A stretch of DNA of 64,000 nt from an uncultured eubacterium 1-6. GTDB lineage: Bacteria; Bacillota; Clostridia; Lachnospirales; Lachnospiraceae. Positions 32,261-42,038 of the stretch are shown one piece after another; position 1 is the stretch's first letter, and every line of letters starts with the position of its first letter. The stretch lies in assembly GCA_903789595.1 (NCBI GenBank), contig CAIFEZ010000001.1, positions 1 to 64,000 on the forward strand. The letters run 5' to 3'. The notes below the pieces were generated by a model. That model was not told the origin of the DNA. It saw nothing but the letters and a program-made list of their open reading frames with translations, and did not search any database. The translations under genes and the position numbers were made by a program.

Positions 32261-33469
32261 ATGAAAAGACAGGTTGTCATGAATAAAAATAAGAAAACGG
32301 AAAATCAGAAGACAGTGGTATCCGGGGAATTTTCAGGGATGACGGATGAGGATTTTATGGTGACCAGACAGATCATACTTCCTCTCGGCAGGTGGTATCG
32401 GGAAAATAAGAGAGAGCTTCCCTGGAGAAGAGAGAAAAATCCGTATCACACGTGGGTCTCAGAGATCATGCTCCAGCAGACCAGAGTGGAGGCGGTAAAA
32501 GAATATTATACAAGATTTCTGCGGGAGCTTCCGTCAGTCAGAGATCTTGCGTCCTGCCCGGAGGACCGGCTCATGAAGCTGTGGGAAGGCCTCGGGTACT
32601 ACAGCAGGGTGCGGAATATGCAGAAGGCCGCGATGCAGATCATGCATGATTTCGGAGGCAGAATTCCGGAGGATGCTAAGACGCTGAAGACGCTGAAGGG
32701 GATCGGCGATTACACGGCAGGCGCGATCGCTTCGATCGCATTCGGAAAGATGCAGGCGGCAGTGGACGGGAACGTTCTCCGGGTATTGACCCGGGTTCTG
32801 GCGGATTCGTCTGACATCAGCAGGCAGAAATACCGGAAGGAGACGGAGAAGAAGCTGACGGAGGCGATGAAGCTGGAACTGTCCGTCGGCGTATCTCACA
32901 ATGCGATTGCTCCCGGAGATGTGAACCAGGGCATGATGGACCTCGGCGCGACGGTCTGTCTGCCGAACGGTATCCCGAAGTGCGGAGAATGTCCGCTTGC
33001 GAAGTGGTGCAGAGCGCATGCGAAGGGGACGGAGACGGATTATCCCGTGAAATCCGGGAAGAAGCCCCGAAGAGTGGAGGAGCGTACCATCCTTCTGGTG
33101 CGCGACGGGGACAGGGTGCTTCTGAACAGGAGACCGGAGAAAGGACTGCTTTCGGGAATGTATGAATTCCCGAATCTCGAGGGGACGCTCAGTGAGGAGG
33201 AAGCTCTGAACAGGGTGAAGGCGCTGGGGCTGCCGGCGCTTTACATCCGCAGACTGGCGGACAGCAGACATATTTTTACGCATATCGAGTGGCACATGAC
33301 CGGGTACGAGATCCGGGTCGGCTCCTTCCCGGATAGCCGGTTTGCGGAGAACGGAGAAGATACAGAGAAGCAGTCCCGATCCGGGCTGTTTTTCGCGGAA
33401 ATCGGTGAAATACGGAGAAAATATGCCGTTCCCTCCGCCTATCGGGCATATGCAGAGGTGTTGAAATGA
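32261..33469 (+). CDS. mutY: Adenine DNA glycosylase MutY
   Basis: A 402-residue DNA-repair enzyme that removes adenine paired with 8-oxoguanine. Landmarks are the N-terminal LPWRREKNPYHTWVSEIMLQQTRVEAV, the helix-hairpin-helix and catalytic Asp in LKGIGDYTAGAIASIAF / AAVDGNVLRVL, the 4Fe-4S cysteines in CGECPLAKWC and the upstream VCLPN, and a NUDIX-like C-terminal domain (about 250-400). The N-terminus carries about 30 extra polar residues before the family start. Confidence 0.95.
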   Translation: MKRQVVMNKNKKTENQKTVVSGEFSGMTDEDFMVTRQIILPLGRWYRENKRELPWRREKNPYHTWVSEIMLQQTRVEAVKEYYTRFLRELPSVRDLASCPEDRLMKLWEGLGYYSRVRNMQKAAMQIMHDFGGRIPEDAKTLKTLKGIGDYTAGAIASIAFGKMQAAVDGNVLRVLTRVLADSSDISRQKYRKETEKKLTEAMKLELSVGVSHNAIAPGDVNQGMMDLGATVCLPNGIPKCGECPLAKWCRAHAKGTETDYPVKSGKKPRRVEERTILLVRDGDRVLLNRRPEKGLLSGMYEFPNLEGTLSEEEALNRVKALGLPALYIRRLADSRHIFTHIEWHMTGYEIRVGSFPDSRFAENGEDTEKQSRSGLFFAEIGEIRRKYAVPSAYRAYAEVLK

Positions 33470-33562
33470 GCAGAGATATGCAAGATTGCAATTTGACAGG
33501 TCTTGTGGCATTATAGAAACGGTATATTCTGCCGCATTGAAAGAAAGGTTAAACAAAAGAAG

Positions 33563-34591
33563 ATGAAGTTACTCAGCGTTGCTGTACCATGTTACAATTC
33601 TGAAAGCTACATGAGAAAATGCATTGAATCTCTTCTTGCGGGCGGTGAGGATGTTGAAATCCTGATCGTCGATGACGGATCGACGAAGGATCGGACCGCT
33701 GAGATCGCCGATGAATACCAGGAAAAATACCCGACAATCGTCCGGGCGATTCATCAGGAGAATAAGGGTCACGGCGGGGCGGTCAACACCGGAATCGACC
33801 ATGCGACCGGCCTTTATTTCAAGGTTGTGGACAGCGATGACTGGCTGGACAGGAGCGCCTTCGAGGAGGTGCTCGACGCGCTGCGGAAGCTTGCGAAGTC
33901 CGGCAACATCGTAGACGCGTTTTTCGCGAACTATGTGTATGAAAAGCAGAACCGCAAGTACAAGAAATATGTCATGCGGTACAGGATGTATCTTCCGGAA
34001 GGCAGGATCTTCGGGTGGGATCAGGTGAAGCGGATGAATGTGTTCCATTATGTGCTGATGCATTCGCTGATCTACCGGACGGAGCTGCTCAGAGAGGTGG
34101 GACTGCGGCTTCCGGAGCATACGTTCTATGTCGACAATATCTATGCCTTTGTGCCCTTTTCCAGGGTGAAGACCATGTATTATCTGAATGTCAATCTGTA
34201 CCGATACTTCATCGGCCGCTCGGATCAGAGCGTGAACGAGAAGGTCATGATGACGAGATTTCCGCAGCAGCTCCGCGTGGCGTATCTGATGCTGGATTAT
34301 TTCGAGCAGTTTCATAAGCTGCGCCTTCATCCGAAACAGAGAGAATTCCTGATCCATGATATTTCGATCATCATGATGATAACGACGGCAATGATGATGC
34401 GCTCCGAGGACCCGGAGCTTCTGAAGGAAAAGGCGCCCTTGTGGAACCGGCTGAAGAAGGTCGATTATATGGCGTTCCTGAAGATCCGCTCCAGCGCGTC
34501 CGGCGTTGCGCTGAGTCTTCCGGGAGAGGGCGGGCGCAAAGTAGTAAAGAAAGGGTATCATGTTCTGGAAAAGGTCTTCGGCTTTGACTGA
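33563..34591 (+). CDS. Family 2 glycosyltransferase
   Basis: A 342-residue GT-A fold enzyme. It opens LSVAVPCYNSESYMRKC, with VDDGSTKDRT as the nucleotide-binding strand and the metal-binding motif VDSDDWLD near residue 98. The C-terminal third is helical and basic, without clear membrane helices. Sugar donor and acceptor are unknown. It lies between mutY and ispF, away from the main polysaccharide cluster. Confidence 0.88.
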   Translation: MKLLSVAVPCYNSESYMRKCIESLLAGGEDVEILIVDDGSTKDRTAEIADEYQEKYPTIVRAIHQENKGHGGAVNTGIDHATGLYFKVVDSDDWLDRSAFEEVLDALRKLAKSGNIVDAFFANYVYEKQNRKYKKYVMRYRMYLPEGRIFGWDQVKRMNVFHYVLMHSLIYRTELLREVGLRLPEHTFYVDNIYAFVPFSRVKTMYYLNVNLYRYFIGRSDQSVNEKVMMTRFPQQLRVAYLMLDYFEQFHKLRLHPKQREFLIHDISIIMMITTAMMMRSEDPELLKEKAPLWNRLKKVDYMAFLKIRSSASGVALSLPGEGGRKVVKKGYHVLEKVFGFD

Positions 34592-34624
34592 TCCGGGAAT
34601 GATACGACAGGTGTTTATCAGCAA

Positions 34625-35194
34625 ATGAGAATAGGTACCGGCTATGATGTACATAAGCTGACAGAGGGGCGGAAGCTGATCCTCTGCGGCGTTGAAATCC
34701 CTTATGAGAAGGGACTTCTGGGTCATTCCGACGCGGATGTCGCCCTGCATGCCATTATGGACGCGCTTCTTGGAGCGGCGGCGATGAAGGACATCGGCTA
34801 TCACTTCCCGGACACGGATCCGGCCTATGAGGGGGCTTCCAGCATGGATCTGCTGCGGAAGGTCGGCGGTATGCTTGAGGACGGCATGTACATCATCTCG
34901 AATATTGACTGCACGATCATCTGCCAGAGGCCGAAGCTGAGGCCCTATCTGGATCAGATGGCCGGAAATGTCGCGGACGCGCTTGGTCTGCTTGAGGATC
35001 AGGTGAATATCAAGGCGACGACAGAGGAGGGCCTCGGATTCACGGGAAGCGGAGAGGGAATTTCCGCGCAGGCGGTGTGCCTGATTGAGCGCGCGGTGGA
35101 CCGGCTTCCTGATGACCGGACGGCTGCCGCGGGACACGGATGTGTTTCCTGCCCGATGCACACGCTTACGAAGACCGAAGCAGACGCAAGGTGA
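34625..35194 (+). CDS. ispF: 2-C-methyl-D-erythritol 2,4-cyclodiphosphate synthase
   Basis: A 189-residue enzyme of the MEP isoprenoid pathway, forming the cyclic diphosphate from CDP-ME-2-phosphate. The metal ligands Asp8, His10 and His42 are at the canonical positions (GYDVHKL and [13 protein letters not shown]). GHSDAD, HFPDTDP and [11 protein letters not shown] are the family motifs. About 30 extra residues, including a CPM and GHGC segment, follow the usual C-terminus. It heads the conserved ispF-cysS-mrnC-rlmB block. Confidence 0.95.
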   Translation: MRIGTGYDVHKLTEGRKLILCGVEIPYEKGLLGHSDADVALHAIMDALLGAAAMKDIGYHFPDTDPAYEGASSMDLLRKVGGMLEDGMYIISNIDCTIICQRPKLRPYLDQMAGNVADALGLLEDQVNIKATTEEGLGFTGSGEGISAQAVCLIERAVDRLPDDRTAAAGHGCVSCPMHTLTKTEADAR

Positions 35195-35242
35195 CGGCAG
35201 CGCGATTTTATAAGAACGGCTAAACAAACAGTGAGAAATATC

Positions 35243-35265
35243 CGACCGCGCCGCGGCCGTTTTTT
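35243..35265 (+). terminator. Possible terminator between ispF and cysS
   Basis: A 7-position GC-rich stem (35243-35249 with 35253-35259, one A-C mismatch) with a 3-base loop is followed by six T. It might be an attenuator for cysS, but no T-box elements were seen in the 94-base gap. Confidence 0.45.
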
Positions 35266-35288
35266 GACATATGACAGGAGGCATACAG

Positions 35289-36779
35289 ATGTCAATCAGA
35301 TTTTACAATACACTGACAAAGACGAAAGAGGAATTCAGGCCGATCACACCGGGCAAGGTTACCATGTATGTATGCGGCCCTACCGTTTACAATCTCATTC
35401 ACATCGGCAACGCGAGACCCATGATCGTGTTTGATACGCTTCGGCGCTATCTGACATACAGGGGCTATGACGTCAACTATGTGTCGAACTTCACCGACGT
35501 TGACGACAAGATTATCCAGAGGGCGAATGAGGAGGGCGTGACCGCGGCGGAGCTTTCCCAGAAGTACATCCGGGAGACGAAGAAGGATATGGCGGACATG
35601 AATGTTCTTCCGGCGACGACACATCCTCTCGCGACGCAGGAAATCGACGGAATGATCCGGCTGATCCGGACGCTTGAAGAAAAGGGGTTCGCCTACAACG
35701 TGAATGGAACTGTCTATTTCCGCACCAGAAAGGATCCGCGTTACGGTGAGCTTTCCCACAAGAATCTCGATGACCTTCGCTCCGGATTCCGGGACCTGAA
35801 GGTGACCGGCGAGGCGGAGAAGGAGGATCCGCTCGATTTTGTGCTGTGGAAGCCGAAAAAGGAAGGAGAGCCCTTCTGGGAGAGCCCGTGGGGAGAGGGA
35901 AGACCGGGCTGGCATACCGAGTGCTGCGTGATGTCCCGCAAGTATCTCCACGCGACCACGATCGACATCCATGCCGGCGGAGAGGATCTGATCTTCCCGC
36001 ATCATGAGAATGAGATCGCGCAGGTGGAGTGCGCGACCGGGCAGGAGTTTGCTCACTACTGGCTCCACAACGCTTTCCTGAATATTGACAATGTGAAGAT
36101 GTCGAAATCGCTGGGGAATTTCAAGACAGTCCGCGAGGTCGGAGAGCACTACGATCTTCAGGTGCTCCGTTTCTTCATGCTCTCGGCACACTACCGCCGG
36201 GTTCTGAATTTCAGCGCGGACATCATGGAGTCCGCGAAGGCATCCCTGGGCAGGATCCGCACCGCGGTGAGCACCCTGAATGACCATATCGCCGCCGCGA
36301 AGACCGTGTCCCTGACAGAGGCTGAGCGCGAAAAGCTTGGCGTCGATGAGCAGGGTAAGAGAATCCCGTTCGAGGTCAGAAACGATCCGGTGACCGGAGC
36401 GGAAATCCGTCCGGAGGATATGCGCCGGTTCCGCCTTGAATTCGAGAAGGCGATGGATGATGATCTGAATACGGCGGATGCCGAGACTGCGATTTTCAAT
36501 CTGGTGAAATTCGCGAACGTGGAAGTAAGCTCGGACAGCTCCAGAGAATTCGCGGAGGCCGTTAAGAAGGAAATCGTCGGCCTTTCGGATATTCTCGGCC
36601 TGATCGTCGATGTCAGGGAGGATGATCTTGACGAGGAGATCGAGCAGAAGATCGCGGAGCGGAACGCGGCGCGCAAGGCGAAGGATTTCGCGAAGGCGGA
36701 CGCCATCCGGGATGAGCTTCTCGCGAAGGGTATTGTGTTAAAGGATACCAGAGATGGTGTGAAGTGGGAGAGAAAATAA
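35289..36779 (+). CDS. cysS: Cysteinyl-tRNA synthetase
   Basis: A 496-residue class I tRNA synthetase that charges tRNA-Cys. The N-terminal CGPTVYNLIHIGNAR carries the zinc Cys and the HIGH-type motif; PGWHTECCVMS and GGEDLIFPHHENEIAQ complete the zinc and active-site set, and KMSKSLGN is the KMSKS loop. The ATG at 35289 has AGGAGG upstream. Its stop codon overlaps the mini-RNase III start (TAATG), so these genes are translationally coupled. Confidence 0.97.
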   Translation: MSIRFYNTLTKTKEEFRPITPGKVTMYVCGPTVYNLIHIGNARPMIVFDTLRRYLTYRGYDVNYVSNFTDVDDKIIQRANEEGVTAAELSQKYIRETKKDMADMNVLPATTHPLATQEIDGMIRLIRTLEEKGFAYNVNGTVYFRTRKDPRYGELSHKNLDDLRSGFRDLKVTGEAEKEDPLDFVLWKPKKEGEPFWESPWGEGRPGWHTECCVMSRKYLHATTIDIHAGGEDLIFPHHENEIAQVECATGQEFAHYWLHNAFLNIDNVKMSKSLGNFKTVREVGEHYDLQVLRFFMLSAHYRRVLNFSADIMESAKASLGRIRTAVSTLNDHIAAAKTVSLTEAEREKLGVDEQGKRIPFEVRNDPVTGAEIRPEDMRRFRLEFEKAMDDDLNTADAETAIFNLVKFANVEVSSDSSREFAEAVKKEIVGLSDILGLIVDVREDDLDEEIEQKIAERNAARKAKDFAKADAIRDELLAKGIVLKDTRDGVKWERK

Positions 36780-37300
36780 TGAAGGAAACCCTGATGACGG
36801 AGCTTGTCCGCAGTCTGGAGGAAAAATACGCGCTTCCGGATTTTGACGCGAAGCAGTATTCGCCGCTGACTCTTGCGTACATCGGAGACTGCATTTATGA
36901 GCTGATCATACGGACGCTTCTGGTGCGGGAGTCGAACGCGCCGGTCAATAAGCTCCACCGGACGGCCAGCAGCCTCGTCAAGGCGGAGACGCAGTCGGAG
37001 ATGATCGGCGTATTCGAGGAAAGAGGCCTGCTGACGGAGGAGGAAGAGCTTGTGTTTCATCGCGGCAGAAATGCCAAGGCTTATACGCATGCCAAGAACG
37101 CGAGCATTCAGGAATACCGGAGAGCAACCGGGTTTGAAGCCGTCTGCGGATATCTGTACCTGAAGGGAGATGTCGGAAGACTGGTGGAGCTGGTCAGCAC
37201 GGGGCTTACGGAGCATTACCGCAGTCTCGGGGAATCACCTTTTCGGATGACGGGGATGAATGCCGATCCGGACAATCACACGGGACAGAGCAGGTCATAA
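36779..37300 (+). CDS. mrnC: Mini-ribonuclease III (MrnC)
   Basis: A 173-residue RNase III-like nuclease without a double-stranded RNA-binding domain, which matures 23S rRNA in Firmicutes. The catalytic signature is LTLAYIGDCIYELIIRTLL, with GRNAKAYTHAKNASIQEYRRATGFEA in its second half. It starts within the cysS stop codon and is followed directly by rlmB, the standard Firmicute order. Confidence 0.93.
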   Translation: MKETLMTELVRSLEEKYALPDFDAKQYSPLTLAYIGDCIYELIIRTLLVRESNAPVNKLHRTASSLVKAETQSEMIGVFEERGLLTEEEELVFHRGRNAKAYTHAKNASIQEYRRATGFEAVCGYLYLKGDVGRLVELVSTGLTEHYRSLGESPFRMTGMNADPDNHTGQSRS

Positions 37301-37360
37301 ATGAAGAACGCCGGAACCACAGCAGGTCAGGCGCAGGAGATAGTGACAGAGGAGATTATC

Positions 37361-38425
37361 ATGAGCAGTTCATACAGAGGAAGCGGAACGCCGGGAGGAC
37401 AGAGACCTGGAGATGGAAGACACGGAGGCGGTTCGGACAGGTACCGTTCGGAGAGGTCCGGCAGAGGCGGAAGCTCTGACAGGGAATACAGGGACAGCAG
37501 AGATTACAGAACTTACAGGGATGCGTCCGGAAAAAGCGGTTATCGGGGCGTTTCCGGACAGGAGAGCAGCTACAGGGGAACATCCGGCAGAAGCGGCAGC
37601 TATAAGGATATGAGAAGGAAAGAAAGAACGGAGAGAGCGGGAAGGACGGAGAGAACGGCGGTGCGGCCGGCCGGGGCGGATTCGGAGGCTTATGAGAATC
37701 CAAACCGTCTGGAAGGAAAAAATGCCGTTCTTGAGGCTTTTCGTTCCGGCAGGAGCGTGGACAAGGTCTATCTGCAGGAGAACCTTCACGACGGCATGAT
37801 CATGACCATCGCAAGGGAGGCCAGAAAAGCGGGGACGATCATCAGCTATGTACCGAAGGAAAGGCTGAACATGATGTCCGAGACCGGAAGCCACCAGGGC
37901 GTGATCGCAATTGTGGCATCCTATCAGTACGCAGAGGTCTCCGACATGCTGAAGGCGGCGAAGGAAAAGGGAGAGAAGCCCTTCCTGTTTCTTCTGGACG
38001 GCATTGAGGACCCGCACAATCTCGGCGCGATCATCCGGACCGCGAATCTCGCGGGAGCGCATGGCGTGATCATCACGAAGCACCGTGCGGTCGGACTTAC
38101 GGCGACCGTTGCGAAGGCCTCCGCAGGCGCCATCAACTACACGCCGGTCGCGAAGGTCACGAATCTCGCGTCTGTCATCGATGATCTGAAGAAGGAGGGC
38201 ATGTGGTTTGTCTGTGCGGATATGGGCGGGACCACAATGTATGATCTGGATCTGACCGGCCCCATCGGACTCGTCATCGGCAATGAGGGAGAGGGCGTGA
38301 GCCGACTGGTCAGAGAAAAATGTGATTATATCGCCTCGGTTCCGATGAAGGGCGATATTGATTCCCTGAATGCGTCAGTGGCGGCGGGCGTGCTTGCCTA
38401 TGAGATTGTGCGGCAGAGGCGCTGA
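37361..38425 (+). CDS. rlmB: 23S rRNA 2'-O-methyltransferase RlmB (TrmH family)
   Basis: A 354-residue SPOUT methyltransferase expected to methylate the ribose of a conserved 23S guanosine. The core starts near residue 105 (NRLEGKNAVLEAFRSGR) and contains the SPOUT knot motifs FLLDGIEDPHNLGAIIRTA, VIGNEGEGVSRL and SLNASVAAGVLAYE. Unusually, the first roughly 100 residues are a low-complexity Arg/Gly/Ser/Tyr-rich tail. I prefer the ATG at 37361 with a GAGGAG site; an ATG at 37301 directly follows mrnC. Confidence 0.92.
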   Translation: MSSSYRGSGTPGGQRPGDGRHGGGSDRYRSERSGRGGSSDREYRDSRDYRTYRDASGKSGYRGVSGQESSYRGTSGRSGSYKDMRRKERTERAGRTERTAVRPAGADSEAYENPNRLEGKNAVLEAFRSGRSVDKVYLQENLHDGMIMTIAREARKAGTIISYVPKERLNMMSETGSHQGVIAIVASYQYAEVSDMLKAAKEKGEKPFLFLLDGIEDPHNLGAIIRTANLAGAHGVIITKHRAVGLTATVAKASAGAINYTPVAKVTNLASVIDDLKKEGMWFVCADMGGTTMYDLDLTGPIGLVIGNEGEGVSRLVREKCDYIASVPMKGDIDSLNASVAAGVLAYEIVRQRR

Positions 38426-38540
38426 AACTTCAGAAGACAGTTAGAAGACAGTGAGCAGGAAGCTGGAGGATCGTGGGAGCGCGAAGCGCGGAACGATCCA
38501 TAATCATTTTTGGACAGGCACATCGCAGAATAAAGAACTT

Positions 38541-39143
38541 ATGAAAAATTGTGCGTACGAAGGAGTTTCGGACGAGGAACTGATTCTCCGGCTTCGCGCC
38601 GGAGAAACCGGGATAGAGGATTATCTGCTCGAGAAGTACAAGAAAACCGTCCGCTCCCTTGCGAGGGAGCTCTACCTGGCCGGCGGGGACAGGGAGGATC
38701 TGCTGCAGGAAGGCATGCTCGGTCTGTTCAAGGCGATCCGGGACTACAACCCGGACGAGAATGCCTCTTTCCGGACCTATGCGGGTCTTCTGATATCCAG
38801 ACAGATGTATACGGCAGTGCTTTCCGCAGGCCGGCAGAAGCATAAGCCTCTGAACAGCTCGATTTCAATCAGTGAACTGCAGGAGAGCCGGAAGGACGCG
38901 GAGCTGGGCGCTGCGGACAGCCCGGAGAACATTCTGATCGATTTTGAGAACGCGAGAAGTCTCAGAGAGGAGATCGATCGGTCGCTGAGCCGGATGGAGA
39001 AGGAAGTGCTCGACTGTTATCTGGATGGGATGGATTATCACGAGATCGCGGCGAAAATGAACCGGAGTCCGAAATCCATAGACAACGCCATTCAGAGAAT
39101 CCGCGGGAAGGTACAGCAGATCGTCAGCCGGAAGAACGGATAA
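38541..39143 (+). CDS. sigH: RNA polymerase sigma factor SigH
   Basis: A 200-residue sigma-70 family factor of the sporulation SigH type. Region 2 spans about residues 15-85 (ARELYLAGGDREDLLQEGMLGLFKAIRDYNPDENASF), and region 4 lies at the C-terminus (EVLDCYLDGMDYHEIAAKMNRSPKSIDNAIQRIR). It sits at its usual place after rlmB, though the intervening yacP found in many Firmicutes is missing. SigH starts sporulation and stationary-phase genes. The ATG at 38541 gives the family length; an in-frame GTG at 38451 would add 30 unrelated residues. Confidence 0.9.
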   Translation: MKNCAYEGVSDEELILRLRAGETGIEDYLLEKYKKTVRSLARELYLAGGDREDLLQEGMLGLFKAIRDYNPDENASFRTYAGLLISRQMYTAVLSAGRQKHKPLNSSISISELQESRKDAELGAADSPENILIDFENARSLREEIDRSLSRMEKEVLDCYLDGMDYHEIAAKMNRSPKSIDNAIQRIRGKVQQIVSRKNG

Positions 39144-39156
39144 AAATTGCGAATTC

Positions 39157-39185
39157 TTTACAAGAATCATCGTGTATGTTAGAAT
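39157..39185 (+). promoter_or_regulatory. Promoter of the polysaccharide cluster
   Basis: A -35 TTTACA (39157-39162) and a -10 TAGAAT (39180-39185) are separated by 17 bases. They lie about 50 bases before the first gene of the cluster. Confidence 0.7.
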
Positions 39186-39236
39186 TATCACATCTATGTC
39201 ATCATCCTTTCCTGATGAAAGGTAACGAGGATAAAT

Positions 39237-40634
39237 ATGGAGAATAAAAAGGTTACCCACTCTGCCAGGCTGGTGCTCCGTGTATGGAATGTCGGCCTGT
39301 TTGCGCTTGTATGGGCATTCTTTTATAATGACTACGCGTTTGATACCTACAAGATACCCGGACTGATCGCCAGTGTCCTGATCTTTTATATCATATACAA
39401 TCTTCTGTGCAGCGTGTACAAGGCCTTCCGTATTGCGTCCACGAATATGGGAGAAATTGTCTTCTCACAGTTTATTTCCTTCGCTATTACAGACTTCATT
39501 TTATATGTTGAGTGCTGTCTGATCTACAACCAGGTGGTGAACATCCTGCCCGGCGCCTTCACGGTTGTGCTTCAGCTTGTCGGAACGATCAATATCGTCG
39601 TTTTTACGAAGCGGTACTTTATGAAGCATGTCGCTCCGCAGAAGACGCTGGTGCTCTACGGGAAGAAGATCAGTCCGGAGGATGTGTTCGCGTTTGAACA
39701 GAGACTCCTGAAGAAATACAAGCATCTGTTTTCCATTATTTATACGGACAGAGAGGAAATAGGAGAGGAGATTCTGCTTCAGCACATGCAGGGGTGCTGC
39801 ACAGTTATCATGTACGGCGTCACCTTTGAGACGAGGGCGGACGTGAGCGAGATGTGCATCGAGCACAAGAAGAATTTCTATTACACGCCGGAGCTTCTGG
39901 ATATTTTCGGCCTCGGCTGTGAACCGAAGCATCTTCTGGATACGCCTCTCATGAAGTATGAATACAACTACAACAACCGGAAATACCAGGGAATCAAGCG
40001 CGCGCTCGACATTATCTTTTCTCTCTTCCTCATCATCCTCACTTCTCCGATCATGCTCGTCGTCGCGATCTGCATCAAGGCAGAGGATCACGGACCGGTA
40101 TTTTTCCGCCAGAAGCGCTATACAAAGGACGCGAAGGTTTTTGAAATCCTCAAGTTCCGAAGCATGGTCGTCGACGCGGACAAGTACGGCGTTCTTCCAA
40201 CGACGGATAAGGACCCGAGAATCACGAAGACGGGGCGGGTGATCCGGAAGTTCCGTCTGGACGAGTTTCCGCAGTTCTTCAATATTCTGAAGGGAGATAT
40301 GAGCTTCGTCGGCCCCAGGCCGGAGCGGGTGGAGCATGTGGACGAATATGTGAAGGAGATACCGGAATTCCGCTACCGGCTTTCGGTCAAGGGAGGCCTG
40401 ACCGGCTACGCGCAGGTATTCGGCAAGTACAATACCTCCGCACATGACAAGCTGCTTCTGGATCTGATGTATATCGAGAACCAGTCTATCCTGATGGATA
40501 TCAAGCTGGTGCTTCTCACGGCGAGAACCGTGTTTCAGCCGGAAAGCACGGAGGGCTTCGATCAGGAGGCACAGCAGAAGATGAACGAGAAGACCAGGCA
40601 GAATGATGAACAGAACGGCATCCGCGGAGAGTGA
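39237..40634 (+). CDS. Polyprenyl-phosphate phosphoglycosyl transferase (WcaJ/WbaP type)
   Basis: A 465-residue enzyme that starts glycan assembly by moving a sugar-1-phosphate to undecaprenyl phosphate. About four N-terminal membrane helices and a soluble middle domain precede the C-terminal catalytic domain (about 253-455). That domain contains RALDIIFSLFLIILTSPIM, GPVFFRQKRYTKDAKVFEILKFRSM, the catalytic Asp342-Glu343 in LDEFPQFFN and GPRPER. As the first gene after a promoter it likely primes the polysaccharide made by the cluster. Confidence 0.92.
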   Translation: MENKKVTHSARLVLRVWNVGLFALVWAFFYNDYAFDTYKIPGLIASVLIFYIIYNLLCSVYKAFRIASTNMGEIVFSQFISFAITDFILYVECCLIYNQVVNILPGAFTVVLQLVGTINIVVFTKRYFMKHVAPQKTLVLYGKKISPEDVFAFEQRLLKKYKHLFSIIYTDREEIGEEILLQHMQGCCTVIMYGVTFETRADVSEMCIEHKKNFYYTPELLDIFGLGCEPKHLLDTPLMKYEYNYNNRKYQGIKRALDIIFSLFLIILTSPIMLVVAICIKAEDHGPVFFRQKRYTKDAKVFEILKFRSMVVDADKYGVLPTTDKDPRITKTGRVIRKFRLDEFPQFFNILKGDMSFVGPRPERVEHVDEYVKEIPEFRYRLSVKGGLTGYAQVFGKYNTSAHDKLLLDLMYIENQSILMDIKLVLLTARTVFQPESTEGFDQEAQQKMNEKTRQNDEQNGIRGE

Positions 40635-40690
40635 ACGGCTTCTGCCTTCTGCCGGAGGATTTCGGGCTGATGAAACGGGAAGGGATTTTT

Positions 40691-41974
40691 ATGAAGGCTG
40701 CGGTTGTGACGCATTCCTCAACATTTGAAGAAAGAGCAGAGGCGGTAGCCCTTTTTTTCGAGAAAAGAGGGCATACCGCTGTTCGTGTTTTCTCGGATTT
40801 TGATCACCATGGGAAGAAAACAGTGTATCGGAAGGCGGAAAATCATGTCTACATTCATCTAAGGCCCTACACCAGGAACCTGTCTCTGACCCGTCTCATG
40901 GCGATCCGCCGGTTTGCCGCGGACGCCGGAAGATATCTGGAATCCGGAGGCTTTGATCTGATCTATGTCATGATCCCGGCCAATTCCTTTGCCGCAGAAG
41001 CAGAACGAATTCACAGAAAAACAGGGGCGCGTGTAATTTTTGACCTGATTGATCTCTGGCCGGAATCCCTTCCTCTGAAAGCCGTGAGCCGTCTGGCTCC
41101 GTTGCGTAGCTGGAGAAATCTGCGGGATCGTCATCTGGGATGCGCGGATCTGATCTTTACGGAATGCGGATTTTACCGGGAACAGCTTGATTTGCCGGAG
41201 GACAGAACATATACTCTTTACTGGTGTAAGTTTTCCAATAATAACGGCCGGCCGGAGGACGAAGGCTTCCGGACAGGTTCTGCAGAGGGGCGCTGTGCAG
41301 GAGAGGTGCAGGATTCCGACAAGCTGCTGCAGAATGGAGGAGCGATGAATACCGCGCAGAGTGAGAGCTCTGATACAGGGAACAGCGGCGCCGGCAGTCC
41401 GGAAGGCGAGCTTCGAATCGCCTACATCGGCGCGATCAACAACATCATCGATATCCCCAGAATCGCGTATCTTCTCGGGGCGCTGAACCGCCGGAGAAAA
41501 GTTGTGGCGGATATCATCGGGGAAGGCGAGCACGGAGATGATTTCGTCCGGGCACTGCGGGACAGAGGAGTCGAGACCGTCTCCCGGGGAGTGGTCTATG
41601 AGGAAAGCAGGAAATCGGAGATCCTCTCCCGGTGCTGTCTCGGCATTAATGTTATGCGAACCGATGTGCACGTGGGGCTCTCCATGAAATCAATCGAATA
41701 TCTGTCGCATGGCATTCCTTTGATCAACAGCATCAAGGGGGATCTGTGGGATTTCGTATCCGGCTGCGGGGTCGGTGTCAACATTCCCGATGATCTCATG
41801 ACGATGCCGGAGGAGGAGCTGGACAGGCTCTGCGCGAGACTGATTGCAGTCGCGGAGAACCCGGAGGCCCGAAGGAAGGCCGCGGATCTGTACCAGAGGA
41901 ATTTTACGCCGGAGGCATTCGAGCGCACGCTCGAAAGAGCACTGCTGGAGCACAATGTGCTGCGCGGCGCGTAG
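40691..41974 (+). CDS. GT4-like glycosyltransferase
   Basis: A 427-residue GT-B fold enzyme. The N-terminal domain shows FEERAEAVALFFEKRGH and FDLIDLWPESLPL. A linker rich in Ser/Gly (about 200-245) follows, and the C-terminal Rossmann half has LRIAYIGAINNIIDIPRI and the donor-binding region SMKSIEYLSHGIPLINS. The ATG at 40691 has a GGAAGGGA site; a GTG at 40631 overlaps the previous stop. Sugar specificity unknown. Confidence 0.8.
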   Translation: MKAAVVTHSSTFEERAEAVALFFEKRGHTAVRVFSDFDHHGKKTVYRKAENHVYIHLRPYTRNLSLTRLMAIRRFAADAGRYLESGGFDLIYVMIPANSFAAEAERIHRKTGARVIFDLIDLWPESLPLKAVSRLAPLRSWRNLRDRHLGCADLIFTECGFYREQLDLPEDRTYTLYWCKFSNNNGRPEDEGFRTGSAEGRCAGEVQDSDKLLQNGGAMNTAQSESSDTGNSGAGSPEGELRIAYIGAINNIIDIPRIAYLLGALNRRRKVVADIIGEGEHGDDFVRALRDRGVETVSRGVVYEESRKSEILSRCCLGINVMRTDVHVGLSMKSIEYLSHGIPLINSIKGDLWDFVSGCGVGVNIPDDLMTMPEEELDRLCARLIAVAENPEARRKAADLYQRNFTPEAFERTLERALLEHNVLRGA

Positions 41975-42038
41975 CTGATACCGCTGCACCTTGCGGCGCG
42001 TGATCGTTACACAGAACGCCGAAACACCATATGGCAAT

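Noticed and set aside
33569-35284. A 571-codon frame on the minus strand
   Set aside because: It is antisense to the GT2 and ispF genes, which have clear family motifs. It has no family resemblance itself and arises from codon bias in a GC-rich gene.
35195-35288. T-box riboswitch ahead of cysS
   Set aside because: The gap is only 94 bases and shows no T-box sequence or specifier stem; only a small terminator-like hairpin is seen.
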